Below, piece after piece: positions 1 to 5,350 of a stretch of DNA of 6,067 bases. Position 1 is the stretch's first letter, and every line of letters starts with the position of its first letter. The position numbers and the translations under genes are program-made. The notes beneath the pieces were generated by a model. The model was not told where the DNA came from and ran no database searches. It saw only the letters and a list, made by a program, of their open reading frames with translations. Location of the stretch: contig JAGUYV010000094.1 of NCBI GenBank assembly GCA_020061125.1, positions 1 through 6,067 of the forward strand, written 5' to 3'. Origin of the DNA: a bacterium. GTDB lineage: Bacteria > UBP15 > UBA6099 > DSWB01.

Positions 1-1652
1 GCGGGCAGCTCATCGGCGTCCGCTTCGGGGCCGCGGTTCTGCTGCGCGGCCTGTTCGCGCATCTTCTTCTGATATTTGAAGTCGTCGTAATCGCCCAGGT
101 ATTCGTCGAGGCCTTCGGGGGTCATTTCCACGATGCGGTTGGCCACCTGGTTGATGAACCAGCGGTTGTGGGACACGATGCAGAGGGTGCCGTTGTAGGA
201 GTTGAGCACGCGGGCGAGCATGGCCTGGCTGGGCGGGTCGAGGTGGTTGGTTGGTTCGTCGAGGATGAGGAAGTTGGCGGGGCTGGCCATCATGCGCGCG
301 AACAGCAGGCGGCTTTTCTCGCCGCCGCTTAACACGCGCACGGGTTTGTCCACATCGTCTCCGCTGAACAGGAACACGCCGAGCAGGGAGCGCAGGGCCG
401 TGCCCGCGGCCGCGCCGCCGGATGCGGCTTCCTCCAGAACGGTGCGGTCCGGGTTCAGCAGCTCGAACTGGTCCTGCGAGAAGTAGCCGATCTCGGTGTT
501 GTGTCCGGCCTTGCGTTCGCCTGTGAAGTCCGTGCGGCCGGCCAGCACGCGCATGAGGGTGGTTTTGCCCAAGCCGTTGGCGCCGATGATGGCCATGCGG
601 TCGCCGCGGTTGAGGGCCAGTTTCACATCCCGCAGCACGCGGTTGTCCCCGTAGGATTTATTTACGCCCGAGAGGCGGATCACTTCCTTACCGCTGGGCT
701 TCTGCACCTGGAATGAAAAATTCAGGGTGCGCTCCTGGTCCGGCATTTCCAGGCGTTCCATTTTTTCGAGGGCTTTGATGCGGGACTGCACCTGGCGCGC
801 CTTGGTTGCTTTATAGCGAAAGCGCTCGATGAAGCGCTCGGTCTGCCGGATTTCGCGCTCCTGGTTTTCGATGCGGTTGGCGAGGATTTCGAGCCGCTTC
901 TGCTTCTCGACTTCGTAGTCGGAATATCCCCCGGTGTACAGGGCGAGCTGTTTCTGCGACAGCTCCGCGATGCGGCGCACGGCGCGGTCCAGGAACGCGC
1001 GGTCGTGGCTGATGATGAGTACGGCGCCGGGGTAGGTCTGGAGAAATTCCTCGAGCCACAGGAGCGCCGGCAGGTCCAGGTGGTTGGTGGGTTCGTCCAG
1101 GAGCAGGATGTCGGGTTCCCGCAGCAGGAGGCGGGCCAGGGCCACGCGCATCTGCCACCCGCCGCTGAAGGTGCTCATGTCGCGCCGCAGGCCCGCTTCG
1201 CTGAATCCGAGGCCCGTGAGCACCTGGGCCGTGCGCGCGCGGAAGGTGAACCCGCCGCGGGTCTCGAAATCGAGGCGCGCCGCGCCCTGGCGTTCCAGCA
1301 GTTCGTCGCGCCGCGCTGCATCCAGTTCCTCGGCGGCGGCGGTGTTCAAATCCTCGATTTCCCGCTCGAGCGCCAGGAGCGGGGCGAAGGTTTCGAGGGC
1401 CGCTTCCATGACCGTGCGGCCGGAGTCGTAGATGCCCTCCTGGGGCAGGAGCGCCACGGTCACGCCCTTGCGCCGGGACACGGTTCCGGAGAAGTCGCGG
1501 ATGTCGCCCAGGATGATGCGCAGCAGTGTGGTTTTGCCCGCGCCGTTCGGACCCACAAGCCCGATGCGGTCCTGGGGCTTGATGTGCAGGCACAGCCCGG
1601 ACATAAGCTCACGGCCGCCGTAACCGAAGTTGATGTCGCGCAAGTGTATCAT
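1..1652 (-). CDS. ABC-F family ATP-binding protein (3' end beyond window)
   Basis: The frame is open from ATG 1652 to the left edge: 550 full codons, no stop. It encodes two tandem ABC ATPase domains and no membrane segment, the ABC-F architecture; these soluble proteins act on the ribosome or as resistance and translation factors. Domain 1 has Walker A GPNGAGKT (from residue 34), signature SGGWQ (163-167), Walker B with DEPTNHLD (D186, E187) and an H-loop at H216. The inter-domain linker has the typical basic ABC-F helix FIERFRYKATKARQVQSRIK (274-293). Domain 2 has Walker A GANGLGKT (357-364), signature LSGGE (441-445), Walker B with DEPTNHLD (D465, E466) and H-loop H495 in the variant SHNR instead of SHDR. 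A charged C-terminal tail begins just before the edge. Both catalytic glutamates are present, so ATPase activity is expected. The subfamily (EttA, Uup, YheS, YdiF or resistance type) cannot be settled. ATG 1652 is the start because the ABC fold begins at once (MIHLRDINFGYGG); no clear Shine-Dalgarno precedes it. Confidence 0.95.
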   Translation of the reverse strand, partial: MIHLRDINFGYGGRELMSGLCLHIKPQDRIGLVGPNGAGKTTLLRIILGDIRDFSGTVSRRKGVTVALLPQEGIYDSGRTVMEAALETFAPLLALEREIEDLNTAAAEELDAARRDELLERQGAARLDFETRGGFTFRARTAQVLTGLGFSEAGLRRDMSTFSGGWQMRVALARLLLREPDILLLDEPTNHLDLPALLWLEEFLQTYPGAVLIISHDRAFLDRAVRRIAELSQKQLALYTGGYSDYEVEKQKRLEILANRIENQEREIRQTERFIERFRYKATKARQVQSRIKALEKMERLEMPDQERTLNFSFQVQKPSGKEVIRLSGVNKSYGDNRVLRDVKLALNRGDRMAIIGANGLGKTTLMRVLAGRTDFTGERKAGHNTEIGYFSQDQFELLNPDRTVLEEAASGGAAAGTALRSLLGVFLFSGDDVDKPVRVLSGGEKSRLLFARMMASPANFLILDEPTNHLDPPSQAMLARVLNSYNGTLCIVSHNRWFINQVANRIVEMTPEGLDEYLGDYDDFKYQKKMREQAAQQNRGPEADADELP

Positions 1653-1661
1653 ACCGAACAC

Positions 1662-1667
1662 ATTATA
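1662..1667 (-). promoter_or_regulatory. -10 box (TATAAT) close to the ABC-F start codon
   Basis: A perfect TATAAT read on the minus strand ends nine bases before the ATG at 1652. With usual spacing, transcription would begin about three bases before the start codon, leaving almost no leader and no room for a Shine-Dalgarno. No TTGACA-like -35 is visible 15-19 bases upstream, where the sequence is G/C only. The -10 is directly seen; promoter activity is inferred. Confidence 0.55.
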
Positions 1668-1713
1668 GCGATTTGCGCGGGGTGGGGCGGGAATGATTGC
1701 GCCGGAGCGGAAA

Positions 1714-1892
1714 GGAGAGAGGTTTTGGCAGGATAGGCAAGATAGGCAGGATGGCGCGGCTGCGCCGCGACTATTAAGGAACAGATCAATAATCAGCGCA
1801 ATCTGCTTGAGCGGGATGCCCGCCGGTTCTGTTCATGGAATGAAATGCTTTTGCATATCTTGCGCATCCTGCCTTTCGTGCAAATTCTCTCC
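1714..1892. repeat. Imperfect inverted repeat of 9-bp units (intergenic palindromic element)
   Basis: The left arm holds three tandem 9-mers: GGCAGGATA (1727-1735), GGCAAGATA (1736-1744) and GGCAGGATG (1745-1753). The right arm, read on the minus strand, holds GGCAGGATG (1873-1865), CGCAAGATA (1864-1856) and the decayed TGCAAAAGC (1855-1847). Segments 1727-1748 and 1852-1873 are complementary at 19 of 22 positions. An outer GGAGAGA (1714-1720) pairs with TCTCTCC (1886-1892). A GC hairpin, CGCGGC-TGC-GCCGCG (1755-1769), lies just inside the left arm. The element fills most of the 280-bp gap between the divergent ABC-F and SDR genes, which otherwise holds only the two promoters. No transposase or clear target duplication is visible. 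It looks like a REP- or MITE-like non-coding repeat, but copy number cannot be judged from one window. Confidence 0.7.
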
Positions 1893-1920
1893 CGCACTCC
1901 GTTACCCCCGGCTCGTGCGG

Positions 1921-1926
1921 TATAAT
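1921..1926 (+). promoter_or_regulatory. -10 box (TATAAT) giving a probable leaderless SDR transcript
   Basis: A perfect TATAAT ends six bases before the ATG at 1933, so a start site at the usual distance falls on or next to the A of the ATG. There is no Shine-Dalgarno in the six bases between. No -35-like hexamer is found at 15-19 bases upstream. This supports ATG 1933 as the start and a leaderless mRNA. Confidence 0.6.
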
Positions 1927-1932
1927 CTGCGC

Positions 1933-2664
1933 ATGAGCGAAAACAAACCGCAGGCCATCATCATCGGGGCGAGCCAGGGGATCGGCGCGGAACTGGCGCG
2001 AGAGTTCAGCGCGCGGGGCTACGCCGTGGGCCTGGCCGCGCGCAGCGGGGACCGGCTTGAAGCCCTGCGCGCGGAGCTGTCCGGACCGGCGTTCGTCAAG
2101 GTCATGGACATCACGCGGACGGACGAGGCCATGGCCGCGTTTGAGTCGCTGATCGAGGACATGGGCGGCATGCACACGGCGGTGATCAACGCGGGCACGG
2201 GCCTGCCGAACCGGGATCTTGCGTGGGCGCCGGAAAAGGCCACCATTGATTTGAATGTCACCGGGTTTGCGGCCATGGCCGGGGTGGCGTTCCGGCACTT
2301 CGTGGGGCAGGGGCGTGGACGGCTCGCGGGTCTGTCGTCCGTGGCCGCGCTGCGCGGCATCCCCGGCAACGCGGCCTATCCCGCCACAAAAGCGTTTGTG
2401 AGCAATTATCTGGAATGCCTGCGCCTGAACGCGCGCCAGCGCAAACTGCCCATCAGCGTCACGGACCTGCGGCCGGGGTTTGTGGACACGCCCCTCACAA
2501 AGGGGCAGAAGGGCATGTTCTGGCTCACGCCCGCGCCCGTGGCTGCGCGCCACATCGCCGACGCCATCGAGCGCGGCAAATCCATCGCTTACATCCCTCC
2601 CAAGTGGCGGCTGGTGGCAACCGTCCTGCGGCACCTGCCCGACTCCATCTATTCCAAAATGTGA
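1933..2664 (+). CDS. Classical short-chain dehydrogenase/reductase (SDR)
   Basis: A 243-residue cytosolic NAD(P)-dependent oxidoreductase with a single Rossmann fold, the usual length for classical SDRs. The cofactor loop is GASQGIG (12-18). Arg37 after the second strand (LAARSGDRL) favours NADP(H). D59 lies in the adenine-site position, NAG is at 86-88 and the active-site Asn is N108. The catalytic Ser is S136, thirteen residues before the YPATK motif (Y149, K153), so the Asn-Ser-Tyr-Lys tetrad is complete. The PG motif is in LRPGFVDTP (179-187). The C-terminal part (PPKWRLVATVLRHLP) resembles SDRs of the YdfG/DltE-like general oxidoreductase type, but the substrate cannot be predicted. The frame stays open upstream to ATG 1693, but that segment translates the 9-bp repeat element and is rejected as coding. 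It stands alone, divergent from the ABC-F gene. Confidence 0.93.
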   Translation: MSENKPQAIIIGASQGIGAELAREFSARGYAVGLAARSGDRLEALRAELSGPAFVKVMDITRTDEAMAAFESLIEDMGGMHTAVINAGTGLPNRDLAWAPEKATIDLNVTGFAAMAGVAFRHFVGQGRGRLAGLSSVAALRGIPGNAAYPATKAFVSNYLECLRLNARQRKLPISVTDLRPGFVDTPLTKGQKGMFWLTPAPVAARHIADAIERGKSIAYIPPKWRLVATVLRHLPDSIYSKM

Positions 2665-2727
2665 CCCGCCGGAAAATCCCGCAAATTTTTTCCTCGAACC
2701 CGGAAACCCTACTTTGAAGTGCGGGGT

Positions 2728-2733
2728 TATACT
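2728..2733 (+). promoter_or_regulatory. -10 box (TATACT) for the 55-residue gene
   Basis: TATACT follows a G run and would start transcription near 2740, giving a leader of about 74 bases before ATG 2814. No -35 hexamer is recognisable at 15-19 bases upstream. The predicted +1 falls in the dyad at 2738-2752. Confidence 0.45.
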
Positions 2734-2737
2734 GGTA

Positions 2738-2752
2738 CAGTTCGATGAACTG
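2738..2752. promoter_or_regulatory. Perfect dyad at predicted +1 (possible operator or leader hairpin)
   Basis: CAGTTC-GAT-GAACTG is a perfect 6-bp inverted repeat with a 3-base centre, four bases after the TATACT box. A second, overlapping dyad, ACTG-GTA-CAGT (2731-2741), shares its left arm. The position at the start of the transcript fits either a repressor operator or a 5' hairpin of the mRNA. No binding protein is known from this window. Confidence 0.35.
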
Positions 2753-2813
2753 ACGAGGTTGCGAACACTCCGAAACACACCATAAACCAATTCGACGAAA
2801 GAGGTGCACGACC

Positions 2814-2981
2814 ATGATGAACAGCCACGAAGAAGTGTATGAGTTCAAAGGCCGCAAAGAGAGCATCAACTGGCGCAAAGACAGCCACGGCAACATCTTC
2901 ATGTGCCCGGCGAGCGCGAAGGACCTGTCCGAATGCGTGAGCGAGGACATTGTGGATTTGACCTACTCGCGCGGCGGCTGA
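2814..2981 (+). CDS. Small unrecognised 55-residue protein
   Basis: I do not recognise the family. The ORF is supported by context: an AAAGAGGTG Shine-Dalgarno (2798-2806) lies seven bases before ATG 2814, a TATACT box lies upstream and a strong hairpin downstream. A second ATG follows at once (2817); the spacing favours 2814. The product is soluble and charged: a basic middle (KGRKESINWRKD, about residues 12-23) is followed by an acidic C-terminal part, with no signal peptide or membrane segment. Two cysteines, C31 and C41, sit ten residues apart, the first in a CP pair. This is too few for a classical four-Cys zinc ribbon, though a dimeric metal site or a disulfide is possible. It appears monocistronic: SDR ends 149 bases upstream and tspO converges downstream. 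It could be a small regulatory or adaptor protein; function unknown. Confidence 0.72.
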   Translation: MMNSHEEVYEFKGRKESINWRKDSHGNIFMCPASAKDLSECVSEDIVDLTYSRGG

Positions 2982-3037
2982 CCGGCCCGGATGCGCGCCA
3001 GGCGTTCACGCAAGCGCGTTTACATGAGCGACACCAC

Positions 3038-3068
3038 AAGAGCCGCTCCCATGAAGGGGGCGGCTCTT
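3038..3068. terminator. Strong hairpin between convergent genes (probable terminator)
   Basis: A 13-bp stem, AAGAGCCGCTCCC (3038-3050) pairing with GGGGGCGGCTCTT (3056-3068) through one G-U pair, closes a 5-base ATGAA loop. It lies 56 bases after the small gene's stop and before the convergent tspO stop. The T run is only three bases (3067-3069), so termination may be partial. It could act in both directions. Confidence 0.65.
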
Positions 3069-3087
3069 TACATGCGCGAAGTAACGG

Positions 3088-3103
3088 CCGCGGAAGTCCG
3101 CGG
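3088..3103. terminator. GC hairpin downstream of tspO
   Basis: CCGCGG-AAGT-CCGCGG is a perfect 6-bp stem with a 4-base loop, 23 bases beyond the tspO stop. It lacks a T tract on the minus strand, so it is a weak terminator or an mRNA 3'-end stabiliser acting with the larger hairpin at 3038-3068. Confidence 0.35.
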
Positions 3104-3126
3104 TTCACAAAGAACGGCGGCAGCAT

Positions 3127-3594
3127 TTACAAGGCATTCATGCGCGCGATGGTGAAGGTGAGGTATGAGGCGAATGCGGTCCACGCGGCATAGGGCGCGA
3201 GCAGCAGGGCCGCGGTTTTTGATATGGGCCAGATCAGAAGCAACAGGGCGATGACCGTGGCTTCGAGCACCAGCGCGTGGACGAAAGCCGCAGACAGCAT
3301 GCCACGGGCGAAGAAAACATAGCTCCATGTCGCGTTCAAAAACGCATTGATCGCGAACAGGGCGATGATCGCGCGGAACGCGTCCGGCCTGGGCCAGGTG
3401 TTCCATACGATGATGGCGGATGCCGCGGTAAGGATGTAGATCACGGTCCAGACCACGCCGATGATCGATCCGGGGGGCGTCCACGGCGGCAGGTTGATGG
3501 TGCGGTACCAGTCCATGCCCGATGAAGTGAAACTTCCCCCCACTGCTGACACGCACACAGCAATCACCGGAATCACGATATAGTTCAGCTTCAT
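3127..3594 (-). CDS. tspO: TspO/MBR family tryptophan-rich membrane protein
   Basis: 155 residues, the normal length for bacterial TspO, the homologue of the mitochondrial translocator protein. The family sits in the membrane as five helices and binds porphyrins and sterol-like ligands; bacterial members are linked to tetrapyrrole handling, light-dependent porphyrin breakdown and stress responses. Family marks seen: WYRTINLPPWTPPG (29-42), VVWTVIY (47-53), NATWSYVFF (87-95) and the last-helix YAAWTAFASYL (135-145) ending in ARMN. Five hydrophobic segments can be placed at about 5-23, 43-64, 73-95, 101-122 and 127-150. The conserved aromatic residues W38, W49, W90 and W138 are present. ATG 3594 is chosen because GGAGGG (3606-3601) lies six bases before it and the family homology begins there; an open extension to 3696 runs into the upstream gene. 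It is the second gene of an operon, 17 bases after the DUF2177 gene. Confidence 0.95.
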   Translation of the reverse strand: MKLNYIVIPVIAVCVSAVGGSFTSSGMDWYRTINLPPWTPPGSIIGVVWTVIYILTAASAIIVWNTWPRPDAFRAIIALFAINAFLNATWSYVFFARGMLSAAFVHALVLEATVIALLLLIWPISKTAALLLAPYAAWTAFASYLTFTIARMNAL

Positions 3595-3611
3595 GGGATT
3601 CCCTCCGGAAT

Positions 3612-4031
3612 TTATTTTGCGGCCGCGGCGGCTGCAGCGGCTGACACGGCGCACAGGAATGCGCCCCAGGCCATGTCCGTGGCGGACAGGGACCATGTCC
3701 AGCCCTTGAGCGTGGCCATGTTCGTAAGATCGTAGATGCCATAGGAAACCAGGCCGAACAGCGCGCCCCGCACAGCCGCGCGTCCAACGCGCCCTGCTGC
3801 GGGACCGCCGTCGTCGCGCGCCCCAAAAGCCAGAATCCCAGTGACCAGCAGCACATAAACCAGAGCTGCGGCCGTCCAGTCTGGCTCGATGGCGCCGCCT
3901 GTGCCGCGCGCCAGTCCGGCGAGCTTTTCACGGTAATAATCTTTCATCACAACGCCGAGCCAGAGTGCGTCCAGGGCCAGGAGCGCGCCCGATGCCGCCA
4001 TAAATTTTTTGAGCATGCGTGCGTGTTTCAT
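3612..4031 (-). CDS. DUF2177 family membrane protein
   Basis: 139 residues with four hydrophobic segments (about 10-28, 52-70, 84-100 and 117-138). Family marks are LDALWLGVVMKDYYREKL (20-37) and the strongly conserved YGIYDLTNMATLKGW (97-111), followed by D119 in TDMAWG. These acidic residues (D21, D31, D101, D119) next to or within helices are typical of the family. No biochemical function is established for it to my knowledge. From general recall, homologues occur near genes of photo-oxidative stress and lipid modification; I could not verify this here. The start at ATG 4031 is set by GGGGGAGA (4045-4038), six bases upstream; a longer open frame to 4214 has no such site. The protein ends in eight alanines and a lysine, an odd low-complexity tail. 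It is the first gene of the operon with tspO, suggesting both proteins act in the same membrane process. Confidence 0.88.
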   Translation of the reverse strand: MKHARMLKKFMAASGALLALDALWLGVVMKDYYREKLAGLARGTGGAIEPDWTAAALVYVLLVTGILAFGARDDGGPAAGRVGRAAVRGALFGLVSYGIYDLTNMATLKGWTWSLSATDMAWGAFLCAVSAAAAAAAAK

Positions 4032-4178
4032 GATTGTCTCCCCCCGGTATGCGGCGCGTTGCCGAGTTACAGCCTTGAACGGTTCTCTTGACATATTAAA
4101 CACAACCGCGGGTGAAAAGTGCCATGGCCGAGAATTATTGTCTGCGCCAAGGCTCATAAAAACTTTGATTTGCATGGA

Positions 4179-4208
4179 TTGCCTGTCATGGCGCGGATCG
4201 GGTATACT
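4179..4208 (+). promoter_or_regulatory. Sigma-70-like promoter for the degenerate GGDEF gene
   Basis: TTGCCT (4179-4184) and TATACT (4203-4208) are separated by 18 bases, predicting a start near 4215 and a leader of about 35 bases. This is the only promoter in the window with a visible -35 hexamer. It lies in the 218-bp gap (4032-4249) shared with the divergent DUF2177-tspO operon. In that gap I find no convincing minus-strand promoter; a TTTAAT on the minus strand around 4097-4102 is the best but has no -35. Confidence 0.55.
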
Positions 4209-4249
4209 CATCACAGAACTGTTCCGAAACCATATCAGGATGTGCCGCC

Positions 4250-5326
4250 ATGGGCCAACGCAGCAATGAGGAAATCATATATATAACATTGCGCGGGATC
4301 ATGCTGGCTTGCGTGGCCGTGGCTGTGGGCGCGGAGTGGCTTGCTGCGCCGGGGGAAGCCCTGTCTCTGGCTATATATGGCATTGTGTGGGCCGCGCTGT
4401 CGTCGGCGGCGCTGTTGAGCTTGTTCGGGCGCGGACTTTCGTTCATCGCGCAATGGGCGGACATTGCGCTGCTGGGCTGGATTGCGTGGCACAACGGGGG
4501 CAACGCCAGCCCTGTGGCGTTTCTGCTGCTGCCCCAGACTGCGGCCATGGCCCTGTTCTCGGGCCGCGCCGTGGCTCTGTTCAGCGCCGTGGCGCTCATG
4601 CTTTTCCATTGGTACCTGGAGCACCTGTCCGGCCGCCCGGGATTCTATTCCGTGGCCTTCTGGTTCGCGTATGGGTTCGCCGTGCTTTGGCCCGCATATT
4701 TCGCCATGGCCGGGCAGAACATCCAGTCTCTGCGCCTGCGCCTCACGGCCCTTCAGGAACGCGAACGCTATCTGGAACGCGCCCTGTCCGCCATCGAGAA
4801 CAAATACGAAAAAAGCTCGGTGGTGGACGAAGTCACCGGGCTGAACAACTTCCGCTATTTCCGGGACCGCATTGACAAGGAAGTCAAGCGCGGGCTGCGC
4901 CAGAAGTACATCTTCAGCCTGTGCATTCTCACGGTTGACGATCTGGAGATTTACGAGAAAAAGTTCGGCGCGGCCGAAAGGGATCTGGCCCTGGGGCGCA
5001 TCGCGCGGCAGGTGATCAAGGCCATGCGCGACACGGACCTTGTGGCGCGGTTCCAGAACAACGGGTTTGCGTTTCTGCTGCCGGACACCGAGCCGCGCAG
5101 GTCCGTGGTGCCTGCGGTGCGCCTTCGGGACAAAATCACAGCCCTGCAGTTTGGAACCGAACACAACTTCCACTTCAACATCAGCATCGGGGTGGCCGGA
5201 TTCCCGTCCGACGCGGACGACATGGCCGGATTGATCAGCGCGGCCACGGCGGCGCTGCACCGCAGCGCGGCGCGCGGCGCAAATCAGATCACCCTGGCCT
5301 CGTCGCTGTTTCGCAATATTTCCTGA
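4250..5326 (+). CDS. Membrane protein with degenerate GGDEF domain (putative c-di-GMP receptor)
   Basis: 358 residues. The first ~155 form an integral membrane sensor with about five or six hydrophobic segments (12-32, 38-59, 65-80, 88-103, 107-124, 132-153). A short coiled linker rich in Leu, Arg and Glu follows (158-187), then a GGDEF-fold domain starting at DEVTGLNNFRYF (193-204). The domain is degenerate: the signature RYGGDEF is replaced by RFQNNGF (267-273), the first metal-binding Asp is T228, and the nucleotide-binding Asn/Asp positions are E236 and K237. The fold ending is well kept (SIGVAGFPSDADD, then AALHRSAARGANQI). The I-site RxxD is retained as R260-D-T-D263, exactly five residues before the signature position. 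Diguanylate cyclase activity is therefore not expected; c-di-GMP binding, as in other degenerate GGDEF receptors such as PelD, is plausible. AGGA (4237-4240) precedes ATG 4250 by nine bases. Confidence 0.88.
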   Translation: MGQRSNEEIIYITLRGIMLACVAVAVGAEWLAAPGEALSLAIYGIVWAALSSAALLSLFGRGLSFIAQWADIALLGWIAWHNGGNASPVAFLLLPQTAAMALFSGRAVALFSAVALMLFHWYLEHLSGRPGFYSVAFWFAYGFAVLWPAYFAMAGQNIQSLRLRLTALQERERYLERALSAIENKYEKSSVVDEVTGLNNFRYFRDRIDKEVKRGLRQKYIFSLCILTVDDLEIYEKKFGAAERDLALGRIARQVIKAMRDTDLVARFQNNGFAFLLPDTEPRRSVVPAVRLRDKITALQFGTEHNFHFNISIGVAGFPSDADDMAGLISAATAALHRSAARGANQITLASSLFRNIS

Positions 5327-5350
5327 CTATGCAAATGTGAACGCGAGCCG

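Noticed and set aside
1005-1736. Long plus-strand open frame
   Set aside because: Antisense to the ABC-F gene, whose domain motifs are complete in the other strand; the translation has no recognisable fold.
1693-1932. In-frame N-terminal extension of the SDR (start at ATG 1693)
   Set aside because: It translates the 9-bp repeat element into repeated Asp-Arg-Gln and Cys-rich sequence, has no SDR homology, and includes the TATAAT box just before the ATG at 1933.
2671-2693. GGAAAA...TTTTCC with a T run after the SDR stop, a possible terminator
   Set aside because: The stem is only six mostly A-T pairs and the T run is part of the stem, so it is too weak to call.
1786-2790. Long minus-strand open frame of 334 codons
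   Set aside because: Antisense to the SDR gene, which carries a full catalytic tetrad; the frame is a GC-rich shadow.
2525-2950. Minus-strand open frame across the SDR end and the small gene
   Set aside because: It covers the promoter and Shine-Dalgarno of the 55-residue gene and has no start signals of its own.
3068-3931. Minus-strand open frame of 287 codons
   Set aside because: Overlaps both DUF2177 and tspO in another frame; those two have clear family motifs and Shine-Dalgarno sites.
4088-4093. Perfect TTGACA on the plus strand
   Set aside because: No -10 hexamer lies 15-19 bases downstream (the region is CGGGTGAAAA), so it is taken as chance.
4235-5260. Minus-strand open frame of 341 codons
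   Set aside because: Antisense shadow of the degenerate GGDEF gene; low-complexity Arg/Gln/His-rich translation.
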